From positions 182,321 to 246,320 of the forward strand of contig NZ_JADPQF010000007.1 of NCBI RefSeq assembly GCF_015687155.1: a stretch of DNA of 64,000 nucleotides. The letters are read 5' to 3'. Of the stretch, positions 8,599 to 18,457 are shown piece by piece; positions within the stretch are counted from its first letter, which is position 1, and every line of letters begins with the position of its first letter. The notes beneath the pieces were generated by a model that ran no database searches, was not told the DNA's origin, and was given only the letters and a program-made list of their open reading frames with translations. The DNA comes from Aliikangiella sp. G2MR2-5 (GTDB lineage: Bacteria; Pseudomonadota; Gammaproteobacteria; Enterobacterales; Kangiellaceae). Both the position numbers and the translations under genes were made by a program.

Positions 8599-8907
8599 CC
8601 GACTCTAGTTCCCTTTTATTATATTTATAATCCTCTGAATCCGGATAAACGACCAACTTATCCCGTGCAAACTGCCGTGTATGACAACTTTAAACTCTAC
8701 ATTTTTCTACTACATTGTTCTACGACATTGACTAAAGCTACTTCATTCTTAATGACGAAACCATCAACAATAACAAATTGAGATTATTTAAAGGTCAATA
8801 TTTTGCTGAAGGTCAGCCATCTGACACAATGCAAAAAGGAGGCTTATAAGCCTCCTTTTCAGTTTATTGCGCTGTTAATTATTAACTTTTGATAGACAAC
8901 AGACTCG
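8599..8907. other. intergenic with one terminator
   Basis: About 309 bases upstream of the four-gene operon. Besides the palindromic terminator at 8834-8859 I see no gene. The 8599-8830 part should hold the operon promoter. Confidence 0.5.
8834..8859 (-). terminator. rho-independent terminator
   Basis: A perfect 26-base palindrome with core GGAGGCTTATAAGCCTCC has A-runs on one side and T-runs on the other. It lies just after the stop of the gene at 8908 on the minus strand and could work in both directions. Confidence 0.85.
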
Positions 8908-9402
8908 CTAGTTAGAACAGCTATGCTCCCAGCTTTTTTGATAAGCAATATTGACAAAGTGCTCGGTATCTTTGTAGCGATTATCGACAATTTCTTCAAT
9001 TGACACATAGACACTGTCCGTTTGCGCCATTGGCTCTTCATTAGTCATCCAGACTTCATACAGACTCGAACCCTTGCCCTTTTGCAAAGTGACAGAATGG
9101 TCACCACGAAACGCCATGTTGGAAGGTTTCGCTCCCACGTTAAAACGTAAATAGCCATCAGTCTGGCCGCTGCTTTGGTAGTTCACCTTAAACTGCAACT
9201 TGTTACAGGTTTCATTGAGCAGCTCGACCTGAGTGATAGAAGCTCTTCTTTTTTCACCCTCTTTATCCGCAGAGGCATCAAGCTGCCAGATAACTTTGGT
9301 ACTATTGGCAGTAGTTGGTGAGCTTCCCTGAAAATGGCGATAACCGAAAAAAGCTCCAATCGCGAGCACTAAAATAACGAGTAGAATATTGATGTTTTTC
9401 AT
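8908..9402 (-). CDS. membrane-anchored periplasmic protein, unknown
   Basis: The ATG at 9402 begins MKNINILLVILVLAIGAFFG, a single N-terminal membrane anchor or uncleaved signal; a GTG at 9411 would add three residues. The remaining 140 residues look beta-rich, with two Cys (ETCNK and EHSCSN) that could pair. No family is recognised. A perfect palindromic terminator follows the stop, so it is probably a single-gene unit. Confidence 0.65.
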   Translation of the reverse strand: MKNINILLVILVLAIGAFFGYRHFQGSSPTTANSTKVIWQLDASADKEGEKRRASITQVELLNETCNKLQFKVNYQSSGQTDGYLRFNVGAKPSNMAFRGDHSVTLQKGKGSSLYEVWMTNEEPMAQTDSVYVSIEEIVDNRYKDTEHFVNIAYQKSWEHSCSN

Positions 9403-9411
9403 TGGAAACAC

Positions 9412-9892
9412 GACTTATGAAAGATCCAGTTGAAATAGCAGGACTTCACTCTATCAGTCAGGCACTGATTATCAATGACACATTTGTAATAATCTGCAAC
9501 AGAATATTTGGTTAAGAGCTAGATACCTCTGCTTTCTCGAGGACCAAAGAATTCATTATCTGCTCTTCTGCCGCCTCAGCGTGTTCTTTCCAGAGTTTGA
9601 ATTTTTCAGATATATCAACCTGATAATTGAAACAACGCTCCGCGAAAGAGGACAAGCATATCGACTCCAAACAACATGACACGCTCATGATTCCATGAAA
9701 TACGGCCACTTTATAGAATGAATACGGCCACTTTCGAAGTAAATACGGCCATTTTAATCAAAAATACGGCCATTTTATTGAATCACAGTCCTTGTAATAC
9801 GGCCAATATTACTGTGGATAATACTTCTCTGGACAACAATTAGGCCCCGACTTCAACCAGACTGCTACTCTGGATAAAGCGGGCAATGACCG
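9412..9892. other. intergenic with phased repeats
   Basis: About 480 bases. The main content is a set of five repeats at 9699-9805. A 65-codon frame at 9512-9709 starts from a GTG inside the first repeat and does not look like a convincing gene. It may be a remnant of a mobile element. Confidence 0.5.
9699..9805. repeat. five copies of AATACGGCCA in helical phase
   Basis: The 10-mer AATACGGCCA occurs at 9699, 9721, 9742, 9763 and 9796. The first four are each followed by a C/TTTT tract. Spacings are 22, 21, 21 and 33 bases, that is two, two, two and three helical turns, so all sites face the same side of the DNA. This looks like multiple protein-binding sites, such as the end of an IS21- or Tn7-like element, rather than a CRISPR. 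Confidence 0.8.
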
Positions 9893-10345
9893 CTAGTCAT
9901 TGCCATCATCCTCGCTATCTTCATCAGCTTTGGTATCTTCGATTTCCTCTTTTTTACCATCGCTGTTAAGCGTCTCACCCACCTGCTGATTCTCTTTGTC
10001 TTTGTCATTCTCTTTCTTCTTGTCTTTATTGCCGGTCATCAGCTCTTGCGGAAACTCTCTATTTGGAACGATATGTATTTCCTTTTTCTCATCCAGATCA
10101 ACCGGCGGAATGTCAGTCAGCTTTTTCGATGTAGCTGCTTCTACAGTATTAACCCGCGTATTAGCTGTCGTACTGGCCGCAGCATCTTTTTCTTTGGCCT
10201 TATCCGATTCATTTTTATCACTTTGTGATTGACTACTTTCTGAATTCAAGCTTGTGTTCTCACTTTCTTTGTGTGACTCATCTTTAACTGCATCTGAGCT
10301 ACAGGAAAATAATCCAGCTAAAAGCACTAAAACCAGATATTTCAT
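9893..10345 (-). CDS. charged lipoprotein, unknown function
   Basis: The protein has 150 residues. A short signal peptide ends in LFSC (Cys15), a near-consensus lipobox. The mature part is low complexity, rich in Ser, Glu, Asp, Lys and Asn, with a run of alternating K/D/E and an acidic tail, so it is probably disordered. No catalytic motif is visible. It follows the large surface protein gene on the same strand but a terminator at 10423-10446 lies between. Confidence 0.65.
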   Translation of the reverse strand: MKYLVLVLLAGLFSCSSDAVKDESHKESENTSLNSESSQSQSDKNESDKAKEKDAAASTTANTRVNTVEAATSKKLTDIPPVDLDEKKEIHIVPNREFPQELMTGNKDKKKENDKDKENQQVGETLNSDGKKEEIEDTKADEDSEDDGND

Positions 10346-10422
10346 TTTCAGTTTTCCCCCAGGATTTTTCAGTCAGTTTATCACTATTTTTGGCTGACTG
10401 ATGTAAACAATTTATTCGGAAC

Positions 10423-10446
10423 AAAAAAGGGAGCCATAAGGCTCCC
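10423..10446 (-). terminator. rho-independent terminator
   Basis: Stem GGGAGCC/GGCTCCC with a four-base loop, followed on the minus strand by six T. It lies 28 bases after the stop of the 1624-residue surface protein gene. Confidence 0.92.
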
Positions 10447-10473
10447 TACTAGATTAAGTTAACAAAACTTAAC

Positions 10474-13400
10474 TTAAACTGACTTTCTACGTGCCATGAA
10501 TCCGAATGCAGATAGAACTAACAATAGGATTCCGAAAGAACCACCACCTTTTGGATCATCATTAAGGTTGTTGATGGTTACTGTTGCAGTAGAAACACTA
10601 ATGGTTGCACCACCAGTTGCGTTAGACAGGTTAACTTCAAATGACAAGTCACCTTCTGCATTGGTTAAGCTACCAATAGCAACAGTAATCGTTTTATCTT
10701 CCGAATCACCGTCATCCCACGATAATGTACCGTTAGTTTCGGTGTAATGCTTGTCAGATACTGCGCTACCATTTGCTGTTGCAAAATCAACGCTTACCGC
10801 CTGATCGTCACCGTCAACACGACTAACTGTTAATTCAGCAGTACCTTTTTCGTCAACAACAATGTTGCTGATTTCAAAAGTACCTGGGAACAAATCATCG
10901 TTTAGATTTGTAATAGTGACTGTCGCTGTAGAGTCAGCAATTGCAGCACCACCAGTTGCATTGGAAAGATTAACGCTAAAGGTTAAATCACCTTGCTCAT
11001 TAGTTAAGCTTGCAGTCTGTACAGAAATAGTTTTGCTATCACTGTCTCCATCTTCCCAGGTTAATGTTCCGCTTGCTGCAGTGTAGTTGTCACCGGCCAT
11101 GGCTGTGCCATTTTCAGTAGCATAATCAACCGATACTGAATTTTCACTACCATTGATTCTTTCAACAGTAATTTCAGCCATTCCGCCTTCATCAACAGAA
11201 ACATCAGAAATCGTGAACTCGCCAACAACGACAGCAACTACTTCTAATGAAACATCTGCAGTTTGGAAGCCGTATGGAGAATTGTTAGTCACAACCAGAG
11301 TACCTTCATATTCGCCTGGCTCAACATCGCCGTTAAGGGTTAATTCAACTTCAGCAGAGTCACCAGCAGCAACAGTTCCACTTCCAGTTACATCGCCCCA
11401 CTCAGCTTCAATATCACAAGCGCCAGTCTCACCTGAAGCAAAGCCCGCGACTAATTGTCGGTCTTGGTCAACCAACCAAAGTGTGCCATCGCAATCGATA
11501 TCCAGACCAGCCTGGCTATTGATTTCATCGGTTGCGTTTTCATCACCATCGAGGTCGAGGAGAACATTAATACCTTCGATTTGATCAAGCTCATCACTAT
11601 TTGCATCAAGCACCATCACGTCAAAGTTATCACCAGCGTTGTTCAAGCTAGCAAACAAGTGACCTGTTGATGGATTGAAAGCCAAGCCAGCAATTGGTAG
11701 TCCGGTGTTAATAGAACGTAAGATTTCACCATCACGAGTAAACTGGTGAATCAGTCCATCATTCCACGAACCAATGTAGAAAGTATCCGTTAGAGGATCG
11801 TGTGCCAGACCACGCTGAGCAGTACCTGTATCAGGACAAATGGTATTACCGGTAATCACATTATTAGCAACATCAATTTCGTGAATACATTCATTGGCGC
11901 CAGAATTTAGCTGCCAAAGCATACCAGTCAACTGGTCGAAAGTTGAATCAGCAAACCATGAGTTTACGAAATCCAGTGGAATAGATTCACCAGTTAATGA
12001 ACCATTTGCATCGTATCGCCATAGAACATCTGCAGGCGCATCAGCCAAGGCGAGATCTCCGATATAGAACTCGTTATTAGCAGGATTTCTAGAGATTCCC
12101 CAACCATAAGTAATGTCAGTCATGAAGTAGCTTGACGCAGGAACATCTTTATCACGCTTTACAATACGCTCTGGGAAGTAACGAATCTTTTTCGCATCCA
12201 GATTGTCCATATCTTTTGGACCCATATGACGAGTTGGCTGATGCATTGGTCCACTTTCTGCCGCTCTGGTACCTTTTTTGATCAGTCTTGCTTCAAAGCT
12301 ACCTTCTGCTATTCCGGTATTAGAAACATCAACAGAAGTATTTGTGCTGTTACCTTGCTTAACCGACTCTGCAATCGTTTCTTCACTCACTTCAAACTGA
12401 GGCGCATTTAATGCGATAGAACTTGCAAGAACAGGCGCGCTTTGTAGTTCAACTGTTTCATACGCATACTTTTCAACTGAAGCATAGGCGCCAGTCGGTA
12501 AAAAGAAGTGAATGAAACCATCGTTAAGCATGTCGTCATTTGGTGTAGTAGTCGCCTGGAAAACCTCATTCCCCTGAACCATTACCGAAGCATTGTTCAC
12601 AGGAAGTCCGGTGTTACCGTCGATAACGTAACCAGAAGCAACACTACCTTCTGCTGGAATACAGCTGGTATCACCAAAAGTCACATCATCAATTGACGCA
12701 TACCATTCCCAGTTTGCATTATAGTAATGCCATCTCAACTGGAAGCTAGTTGCTCCTTCAAGCTGCGTAGCAAGATCAACTTCATAGTTCTGCGTACCAG
12801 TAGCGAATGAAAGAACATTGACCCATCCTGCACCATCAACATTGATATCCAGGTCAACCTGATCTGCACCGGTATAGGTACGGTAGTGACCAACAAATCG
12901 TAAAGTCGTTGATGAAATATCACTAACATTAATAACTGGTGTCATCAATGAAGAATCAGCATTTGCACTAGAGCCAGCAGCATCACTGTCAATCAATGCA
13001 GCATCACCCTCTGTACCAGTAATGTTTCCACGACCGGCAAGTGCACTTTGCCAAACGACTCCGTCTCCTGCGTTGTCATCAACAGTCCAACCTGTAGGAG
13101 GGAAAGTATCGCCTTCGAATCTTTCAGCAAAAGACGCATCAACAAATTGATAGCCAGGAGTAACACAAGAACTTTCAACATCCAGATCAAAGTTAACCGT
13201 CATTGCCATTGGATCATCCAAAGGAAGAACATCTTGCGACTCAGCAATGTAGCCGTCAAATACTTCAGAACGTGCTGTAATATTTACAGTAGTACCCTCG
13301 AACAAAGGAAGGCTATACGCACCAGTTTCAGGATTGGTATAAGTTACAACAGTTCCACCAGGAACAACTGCAGAAACCTTTGCATATACCGCTCGACCAG

Positions 13401-15348
13401 CAGGAGAATCAGTGACAACACCAGCAACTTCAACTTGATCAGCTGCAGTCAATGAGAAGTTAGAAGTTAATTCATCATCTGCTTCAACATTGAAGTCACC
13501 TTGTTGCTGTGAATTCCAACCGTAGCGAGAAGCAACCAGATCATAGACACCAACTGGAAGAGTCAAAGTGTAATTACCTTGAGCATCAGTAACCGCAGAA
13601 ATATTGCCGGCAGCAACGGTTGCATTGGCGATTGGATCACCTGATTCAGAATCAGTTACAACACCAGAAATTTGTCCTGAAGGACCCGTGGTACATGAAG
13701 GAACTTTGAAGCTTGCAATGTAGGTCGACCAGGTCAAGCTGTTGTTGTTTTCAGCTTTGTAATATTCATTGGTATACCAGAAAGTACAATCATCAACAGG
13801 ATCAACACTCATGCTGGCATAGTCAGCCCAGCGACCACGATTGACCTGCGCCTGAGAACCGCCACCTTCAACAAGAACAAACTCATCAGTCATTTCACCA
13901 GCAGGATCATTTGCTAAACGAGTTGCCGCGTGAATAGAAGGGAAGATGTTTGAATCTGTTACAGTATAGCCGATTGCAACGTTACCGTTAGCATCCATAG
14001 CACCACTTACCATCCAACGAGCAGCCGAGCTTGGCGCTAAGTCAGAGTCAGGCGAGAAAGTTCCTTGTTGCTCTACAGAAACCGCGTGACCATCATTATG
14101 GTCAACGTCGAGTACGTACCAGCGAGGTGCTGGTTGGCCATTAGGGCCTGCAACATTGTGAGTAAACAAAATCTTGCCCTGTCCATCAATGTTACGGTAT
14201 GAGGTTCTGAACATTGAACGAGTACCAAGAGAATCAAGTTCTTCACCATTCGGCTGAACAGCGTTACTTGGCGAGCTGTATGCAGCGACGTCTAACGCCG
14301 TTACTTCAGTAAAAGTAGTTGCTCCCGGATTGCTCCAGTCAAGATCCATTTCCCAAACGTGTAAACGACTTTGACCTTCAGCATTAGCCCACACGAATAA
14401 CTGGTTCATGTCTGCCGGTGGCTGCATTAAGCCATCAACATCCAAAGGCATCGGCGTGAAAACTTCAGGAGAGAAACCTTGACCACTGATGATAACTTGC
14501 TGTGCTTCGGCACCGATAAGCATCTTATCTCTTTCATAAGCAGCAACACCGCCTCCGGCCCAGCCGCTATCACTGAACTGATTTACACCCATGTAGTAAG
14601 CATCACCGAAAATCCCGAAGTGAGGATAGTCGTTCATTAGCTCGCCATAAGGGAAATCATATAAGAAGTAAGCACCGGTAGGATCTGCTGTTTGAGAAAC
14701 TGCGATACACTGGTGGTTATCGCCACTACTTAGCGCGAACTGACTGATCATCCAGCGATCAGCTCTGCGATCATAGATTACGATTGGGTCACCGTTATTA
14801 TTAGTTTCACAGATTCCACCGAAATCAGCCCAAAGTTGGTTAATTGCAACAGGAGCCAATAATTGGTTACCTGTTTTATCCCATATTGCGATAGAAACAT
14901 TAACTGTTTGAACGTAATGATTCGGTCCAACACTACCATTGGTATCTGGTGGCACATAACCTTGTGGATTTGTCATACCGTCAAAGCTGGCGCCCATGGT
15001 AGGTGCTCTGCTTTCAATTAATTTACCGCTGGCAATTTTAGTTTGCAACACAGGATCGGCTACTGCGGTTTGTCCTGCATTTTTCAGCTTTTTGGTTTCA
15101 AAAGGAAAGCGGTTAGGCACTTCCTTGATTAGGTCTACTCCAGGAACAGGCTCTCCACTATTCAACATTTTTACTTTGCGTTGCGGAGTAATCTCTTGCA
15201 AAGGCTTAAGATCCCTGAGGGCTTTCGACACCTTCACACTAGCAGATGTTGCAACCTGCTTTTCAATTTTTGGTGTACTACTGGCAACTGCAACGAGAGA
15301 AGTCCCTCCCAGCATCGCAACCGCAGTAGAGATGATAAAGTTTTTCAT
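10474..15348 (-). CDS. large GlyGly-CTERM surface protein with Calx-beta domains
   Basis: The protein has 1624 residues and an N-terminal signal peptide. Residues about 120-530 form a beta-rich region with many Trp/Tyr (DTNGSVGPNHYVQTVN). Next come carboxypeptidase-regulatory-like repeats (ISGVVTDSESGDPIANATV, about 565-640, a second near 650-720 and a shorter one near 910), a MAM/jelly-roll-like segment (about 755-905), a propeller-like region (about 1090-1330) and two Calx-beta domains (about 1390-1490 and 1500-1600). The end is GGGSFGILLLVLSAFGFMAR plus RKSV, a GlyGly-CTERM signal of the kind cut by rhombosortase after type II secretion. It is probably an outer surface or adhesion protein. 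A terminator follows. Confidence 0.85.
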   Translation of the reverse strand: MKNFIISTAVAMLGGTSLVAVASSTPKIEKQVATSASVKVSKALRDLKPLQEITPQRKVKMLNSGEPVPGVDLIKEVPNRFPFETKKLKNAGQTAVADPVLQTKIASGKLIESRAPTMGASFDGMTNPQGYVPPDTNGSVGPNHYVQTVNVSIAIWDKTGNQLLAPVAINQLWADFGGICETNNNGDPIVIYDRRADRWMISQFALSSGDNHQCIAVSQTADPTGAYFLYDFPYGELMNDYPHFGIFGDAYYMGVNQFSDSGWAGGGVAAYERDKMLIGAEAQQVIISGQGFSPEVFTPMPLDVDGLMQPPADMNQLFVWANAEGQSRLHVWEMDLDWSNPGATTFTEVTALDVAAYSSPSNAVQPNGEELDSLGTRSMFRTSYRNIDGQGKILFTHNVAGPNGQPAPRWYVLDVDHNDGHAVSVEQQGTFSPDSDLAPSSAARWMVSGAMDANGNVAIGYTVTDSNIFPSIHAATRLANDPAGEMTDEFVLVEGGGSQAQVNRGRWADYASMSVDPVDDCTFWYTNEYYKAENNNSLTWSTYIASFKVPSCTTGPSGQISGVVTDSESGDPIANATVAAGNISAVTDAQGNYTLTLPVGVYDLVASRYGWNSQQQGDFNVEADDELTSNFSLTAADQVEVAGVVTDSPAGRAVYAKVSAVVPGGTVVTYTNPETGAYSLPLFEGTTVNITARSEVFDGYIAESQDVLPLDDPMAMTVNFDLDVESSCVTPGYQFVDASFAERFEGDTFPPTGWTVDDNAGDGVVWQSALAGRGNITGTEGDAALIDSDAAGSSANADSSLMTPVINVSDISSTTLRFVGHYRTYTGADQVDLDINVDGAGWVNVLSFATGTQNYEVDLATQLEGATSFQLRWHYYNANWEWYASIDDVTFGDTSCIPAEGSVASGYVIDGNTGLPVNNASVMVQGNEVFQATTTPNDDMLNDGFIHFFLPTGAYASVEKYAYETVELQSAPVLASSIALNAPQFEVSEETIAESVKQGNSTNTSVDVSNTGIAEGSFEARLIKKGTRAAESGPMHQPTRHMGPKDMDNLDAKKIRYFPERIVKRDKDVPASSYFMTDITYGWGISRNPANNEFYIGDLALADAPADVLWRYDANGSLTGESIPLDFVNSWFADSTFDQLTGMLWQLNSGANECIHEIDVANNVITGNTICPDTGTAQRGLAHDPLTDTFYIGSWNDGLIHQFTRDGEILRSINTGLPIAGLAFNPSTGHLFASLNNAGDNFDVMVLDANSDELDQIEGINVLLDLDGDENATDEINSQAGLDIDCDGTLWLVDQDRQLVAGFASGETGACDIEAEWGDVTGSGTVAAGDSAEVELTLNGDVEPGEYEGTLVVTNNSPYGFQTADVSLEVVAVVVGEFTISDVSVDEGGMAEITVERINGSENSVSVDYATENGTAMAGDNYTAASGTLTWEDGDSDSKTISVQTASLTNEQGDLTFSVNLSNATGGAAIADSTATVTITNLNDDLFPGTFEISNIVVDEKGTAELTVSRVDGDDQAVSVDFATANGSAVSDKHYTETNGTLSWDDGDSEDKTITVAIGSLTNAEGDLSFEVNLSNATGGATISVSTATVTINNLNDDPKGGGSFGILLLVLSAFGFMARRKSV

Positions 15349-16403
15349 TGATTCTATTTCCCTTATTAAAAAAGGTCCGGTTTTAAATTTTTATTTTGAA
15401 TATTTCTGTGCCGTTAAATTGCATGTCACTACATAGGCACTGTGGAATGCTAGCATTTGAGAAGCCTTAATCGGTGTGAAATTTTCACAGTTCGTTTGGT
15501 ATTATTGCCAATCGAACACAATAACAATTTAAGTTTACAGTTAAAAAAATTATATTTTATGTACAAGATGATATTGAGTAATCCTTGATGCCTAAAAAAC
15601 AAACATCAGGCAAAAAATCCGAGTATCTGTTTCGAGAAAACGATTTATTTTTTTCGGCGTAACAAAATTATTCAAAACCATTTATGTTTCTTCGTAAAAA
15701 AAATAAATTCAATTTTTTTACAGAAGAAGTAAAAAGCACTACTCATTTATTTTTGACGAGCCGTTGTTTCATCCTGCGGTAGGAAAACCTGCTAATTTAA
15801 AAACTGTAGGTTTACAGCCTGTAATTTTGGAAATTGTTGATCTTATACCCACGTTTCCAGTACAGGCTTTCTCCCATGAACAACAAAGGTTTTTATAACA
15901 CTGGATTCAATAATAGATAATCAATATCCTGAGCTGAACATAGCGCATAAGGCCAGACCACAATAGACAAAGGGTGATGAAGTATTAAGGATTCTTGATT
16001 AAATGCAGTGACGACAAATATTGACGATAAATAGTGACGACAAAATCCCCCTCTTGCCCAATAATCAGCCCTTAATGACCTGCAACAGACATGATGATTG
16101 CGACTTGCAGATTAACTATCACATTGACTAACTCGAAACAGGAATCAGTCGGCACTGTAAACAGGATTAGTTAGCCCGGCACAACGAATACAGCCAGAGC
16201 AGACAAAAGTGCTAACCGGCTGGAGTTTCCAGTCAAACGGTATCACACAAATTCAATCCCATGAACAATCTATGGCATAATGCCATCAGCTCCTGTTAGA
16301 AAGCGAGTGATTATGTGTGATAGCAAAATCGCTCCCTGCAGCTAAGAACAATAATAAATTCGTGACGTTTCAGGAGAAATGTCGAGAAGTAAGTAGCGCC
16401 AAT
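15349..16403. other. long intergenic region between divergent genes
   Basis: About 1050 AT-rich bases separate the divergent surface protein and TPR protein genes. I see only very short frames. It holds an imperfect operator-like palindrome at 15475-15489 and an 8-base inverted repeat AGCCTGTA/TACAGGCT around 15818-15872. Promoters for both flanking genes should lie here. Confidence 0.5.
15475..15489. promoter_or_regulatory. operator-like palindrome
   Basis: TGTGAAATTTTCACA has 7-base arms around one base. It resembles a CRP half-site pair but with a five- rather than six-base spacer between TGTGA and TCACA. It lies 127 bases upstream of the large surface protein start. The binding protein is unknown. 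Confidence 0.3.
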
Positions 16404-18410
16404 ATGACGATAAAAATAAAGCATTTATACCTATTTCTACTTTTTTTCCTATCAGCGAGCATCTCACAGGCTGCTGATATCGAGCGTTCACAGACAAATA
16501 TAAACGTCTCTCAAAGTTCCGAAAGCCCAGCTCTACAAAGATCAATACAGCAAAAACAGTCAATAGCTCCTCATCAGGCCTGTCAAAATTCGATAAAAAT
16601 GGGGAACTACCAGGTCGCGTTGGCAGAGTGCTCCAGACAGCTTGAAAAATTAGAAGAGTCGGCGGAGAGCCAAAACAGAGATACTGACAGGTTATATATT
16701 TACTTATCACTCGTCGATATCTATCACTCTCTGGGAGAAGCGCCAAAAGAATCCGAATACTTATCACTCATTCGACAGGATCAAAATTTTAACCAGTCAC
16801 CACATATCAAATACCAGTGGCATCGTCGTATGGGGCAAAAATTGTACTTTAATAAAGAACTTGAACCCGCTCGTTTTCATCTTTACCAAGCGCTGGAAAT
16901 TGCAGAGCATGAGAACGACTCGATAATGTTGGCTAAGAGCTATAACGATGTTGGACTGGTTGAGTCGCAATTAGGCAATTTTCGTCAGTCACTGCAACAT
17001 TACCAGCAAAGCCTTAAAATAAAGCTTAAAAATGGTGATGCCTACGCAGTAGGTACAACACTCAATAATATTGGTTTGATCTATTCAAAGCTGGAAAATA
17101 CTCAACAGGCAATAGTTTATTATGAACAGGCACTAGATAATTTTCTGGAGTACACCCGCCTCGATAATTTTGACCGTCGGGTTTTCGACAATATTACTCA
17201 TGTCTATGAAGATCTCGCCATTAGTTACAGTCAAATGGATGACAAACAGAAAGAGAACTTCTACCAAAAAAAAGCAGTTGATAATATAGAGCTCAAAAAT
17301 TCTGTAGGTGAACAAGTAAGAGTACTGGTAAACATTGCGCGTATTCAGCTGGAAGATAACCAGCTGAATTCCGCAAAAAGTTTTTTGGAAAAAGCGATGT
17401 TGCTTCAACCAGAAAGTAATTTTGATCTACGTTCAGAACTCAACCTTAACTGGGCACTATATTACTTAAAAACAGGAGAAAATGATCAGGCAATATCACA
17501 CGCAAATAGCGCATTGATTGCAGCCGAAGAAAATGATGACCTGTCTTTACAAGAAAAGATCTATCGTATACTCAGCGACGCCTATCGCGTCAAAGATCTT
17601 AAAGCAGCCTTTCATTTTCTGGAAAAGCATGCGGAAAAAAGAGAGGCTTTTCTTTCTCAAAAATATGATTCAGAAATAAAATCAATTCAAGTCACCATTG
17701 AAAAGCAGCAAGTGGAACATCAACTCGCTCTGGAGCAAATAGAAAACGCCAACAATCAGACAGAAATACAAAGGCTAACGAATGAAGCCTTAACGGTAAC
17801 CATTATGTTGATACTTAGTATTAGCTTCATCGTATTTTACTGGTTTAAGAAACATAAGGAAAAGCAATCACTATTGCAAAGTATCAAATACCACCAGCAG
17901 CAGTTAATTCTGTTGGATGATAAGTTCCAACAACAAGATTTAAGAAAACTGGATATCAGTTCAACAAACGACCATCTACTAAAAAATGAAAATGAGCCGC
18001 CGACAATAACTCAGAAGCCTTTAAATTCAGAAACACCAGAAGAGATTGTCAATCACGATACTCTTGATATTCAAAAATATCGTTTGCGACAAGCACTTGT
18101 CAATACCATGGTGGAAGCAGTTTCTATCTGGGAAAGCCATACCGGTACCAACCGGGTTGAACTTGCAGAGAAAAGCAAAATCTGGACAGTCTCGATAGAC
18201 AATGGCTCTTTGAGAACACGTTCATTGGACAAATATCTAAGTTTGGAAAAGATTCCTAAAAATCCTCGTTGGCGAAATGTTGCTGGCACCTGTCACTTTA
18301 TATTGTCAGATGCCAGCCTACCGGCTGAAGCTCGCACCACCCTTAACAACTGTCTCGACTCGGTGATGCAAAGTGTAAAATCTTTATCTCTCGGTAGTGA
18401 AACCAACTAG
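16404..18410 (+). CDS. TPR signalling protein with membrane helix
   Basis: I place the start at the ATG at 16404, where MTIKIKHLYLFLLFFLSASI begins a signal peptide; an upstream ATG at 16317 would bury it. The 668-residue protein has tetratricopeptide repeats (about residues 60-430, for example YNDVGLVESQLGNFRQSLQH), a coiled coil, a transmembrane helix (VTIMLILSISFIVFYWF), then a cytosolic part. The last 110 residues contain NRVELAEKSKIWTV and NPRWRNVAGTCHFIL, which I recall from other marine gammaproteobacterial TPR proteins. It resembles a sensor that passes a periplasmic protein contact to the cytosol, but no kinase or cyclase motif is present. Confidence 0.7.
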   Translation: MTIKIKHLYLFLLFFLSASISQAADIERSQTNINVSQSSESPALQRSIQQKQSIAPHQACQNSIKMGNYQVALAECSRQLEKLEESAESQNRDTDRLYIYLSLVDIYHSLGEAPKESEYLSLIRQDQNFNQSPHIKYQWHRRMGQKLYFNKELEPARFHLYQALEIAEHENDSIMLAKSYNDVGLVESQLGNFRQSLQHYQQSLKIKLKNGDAYAVGTTLNNIGLIYSKLENTQQAIVYYEQALDNFLEYTRLDNFDRRVFDNITHVYEDLAISYSQMDDKQKENFYQKKAVDNIELKNSVGEQVRVLVNIARIQLEDNQLNSAKSFLEKAMLLQPESNFDLRSELNLNWALYYLKTGENDQAISHANSALIAAEENDDLSLQEKIYRILSDAYRVKDLKAAFHFLEKHAEKREAFLSQKYDSEIKSIQVTIEKQQVEHQLALEQIENANNQTEIQRLTNEALTVTIMLILSISFIVFYWFKKHKEKQSLLQSIKYHQQQLILLDDKFQQQDLRKLDISSTNDHLLKNENEPPTITQKPLNSETPEEIVNHDTLDIQKYRLRQALVNTMVEAVSIWESHTGTNRVELAEKSKIWTVSIDNGSLRTRSLDKYLSLEKIPKNPRWRNVAGTCHFILSDASLPAEARTTLNNCLDSVMQSVKSLSLGSETN

Positions 18411-18457
18411 GATTGTTTCATCTTGATAAGTTCACAAAAGTGCCATTTGTTGCCGAG

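Noticed and set aside
9512..9709. A 65-codon minus-strand frame upstream of the phased repeats
   Set aside because: It starts with a GTG inside the first repeat, has no clear ribosome site and matches no known family; it may be a remnant.
9699..9805. CRISPR-like reading of the five AATACGGCCA repeats
   Set aside because: Units are only 10-16 bases with 11-23 base gaps, and no cas genes are present.
15475..15489. A CRP binding site
   Set aside because: The TGTGA-TCACA spacing is five, not six; kept only as a generic operator-like palindrome.
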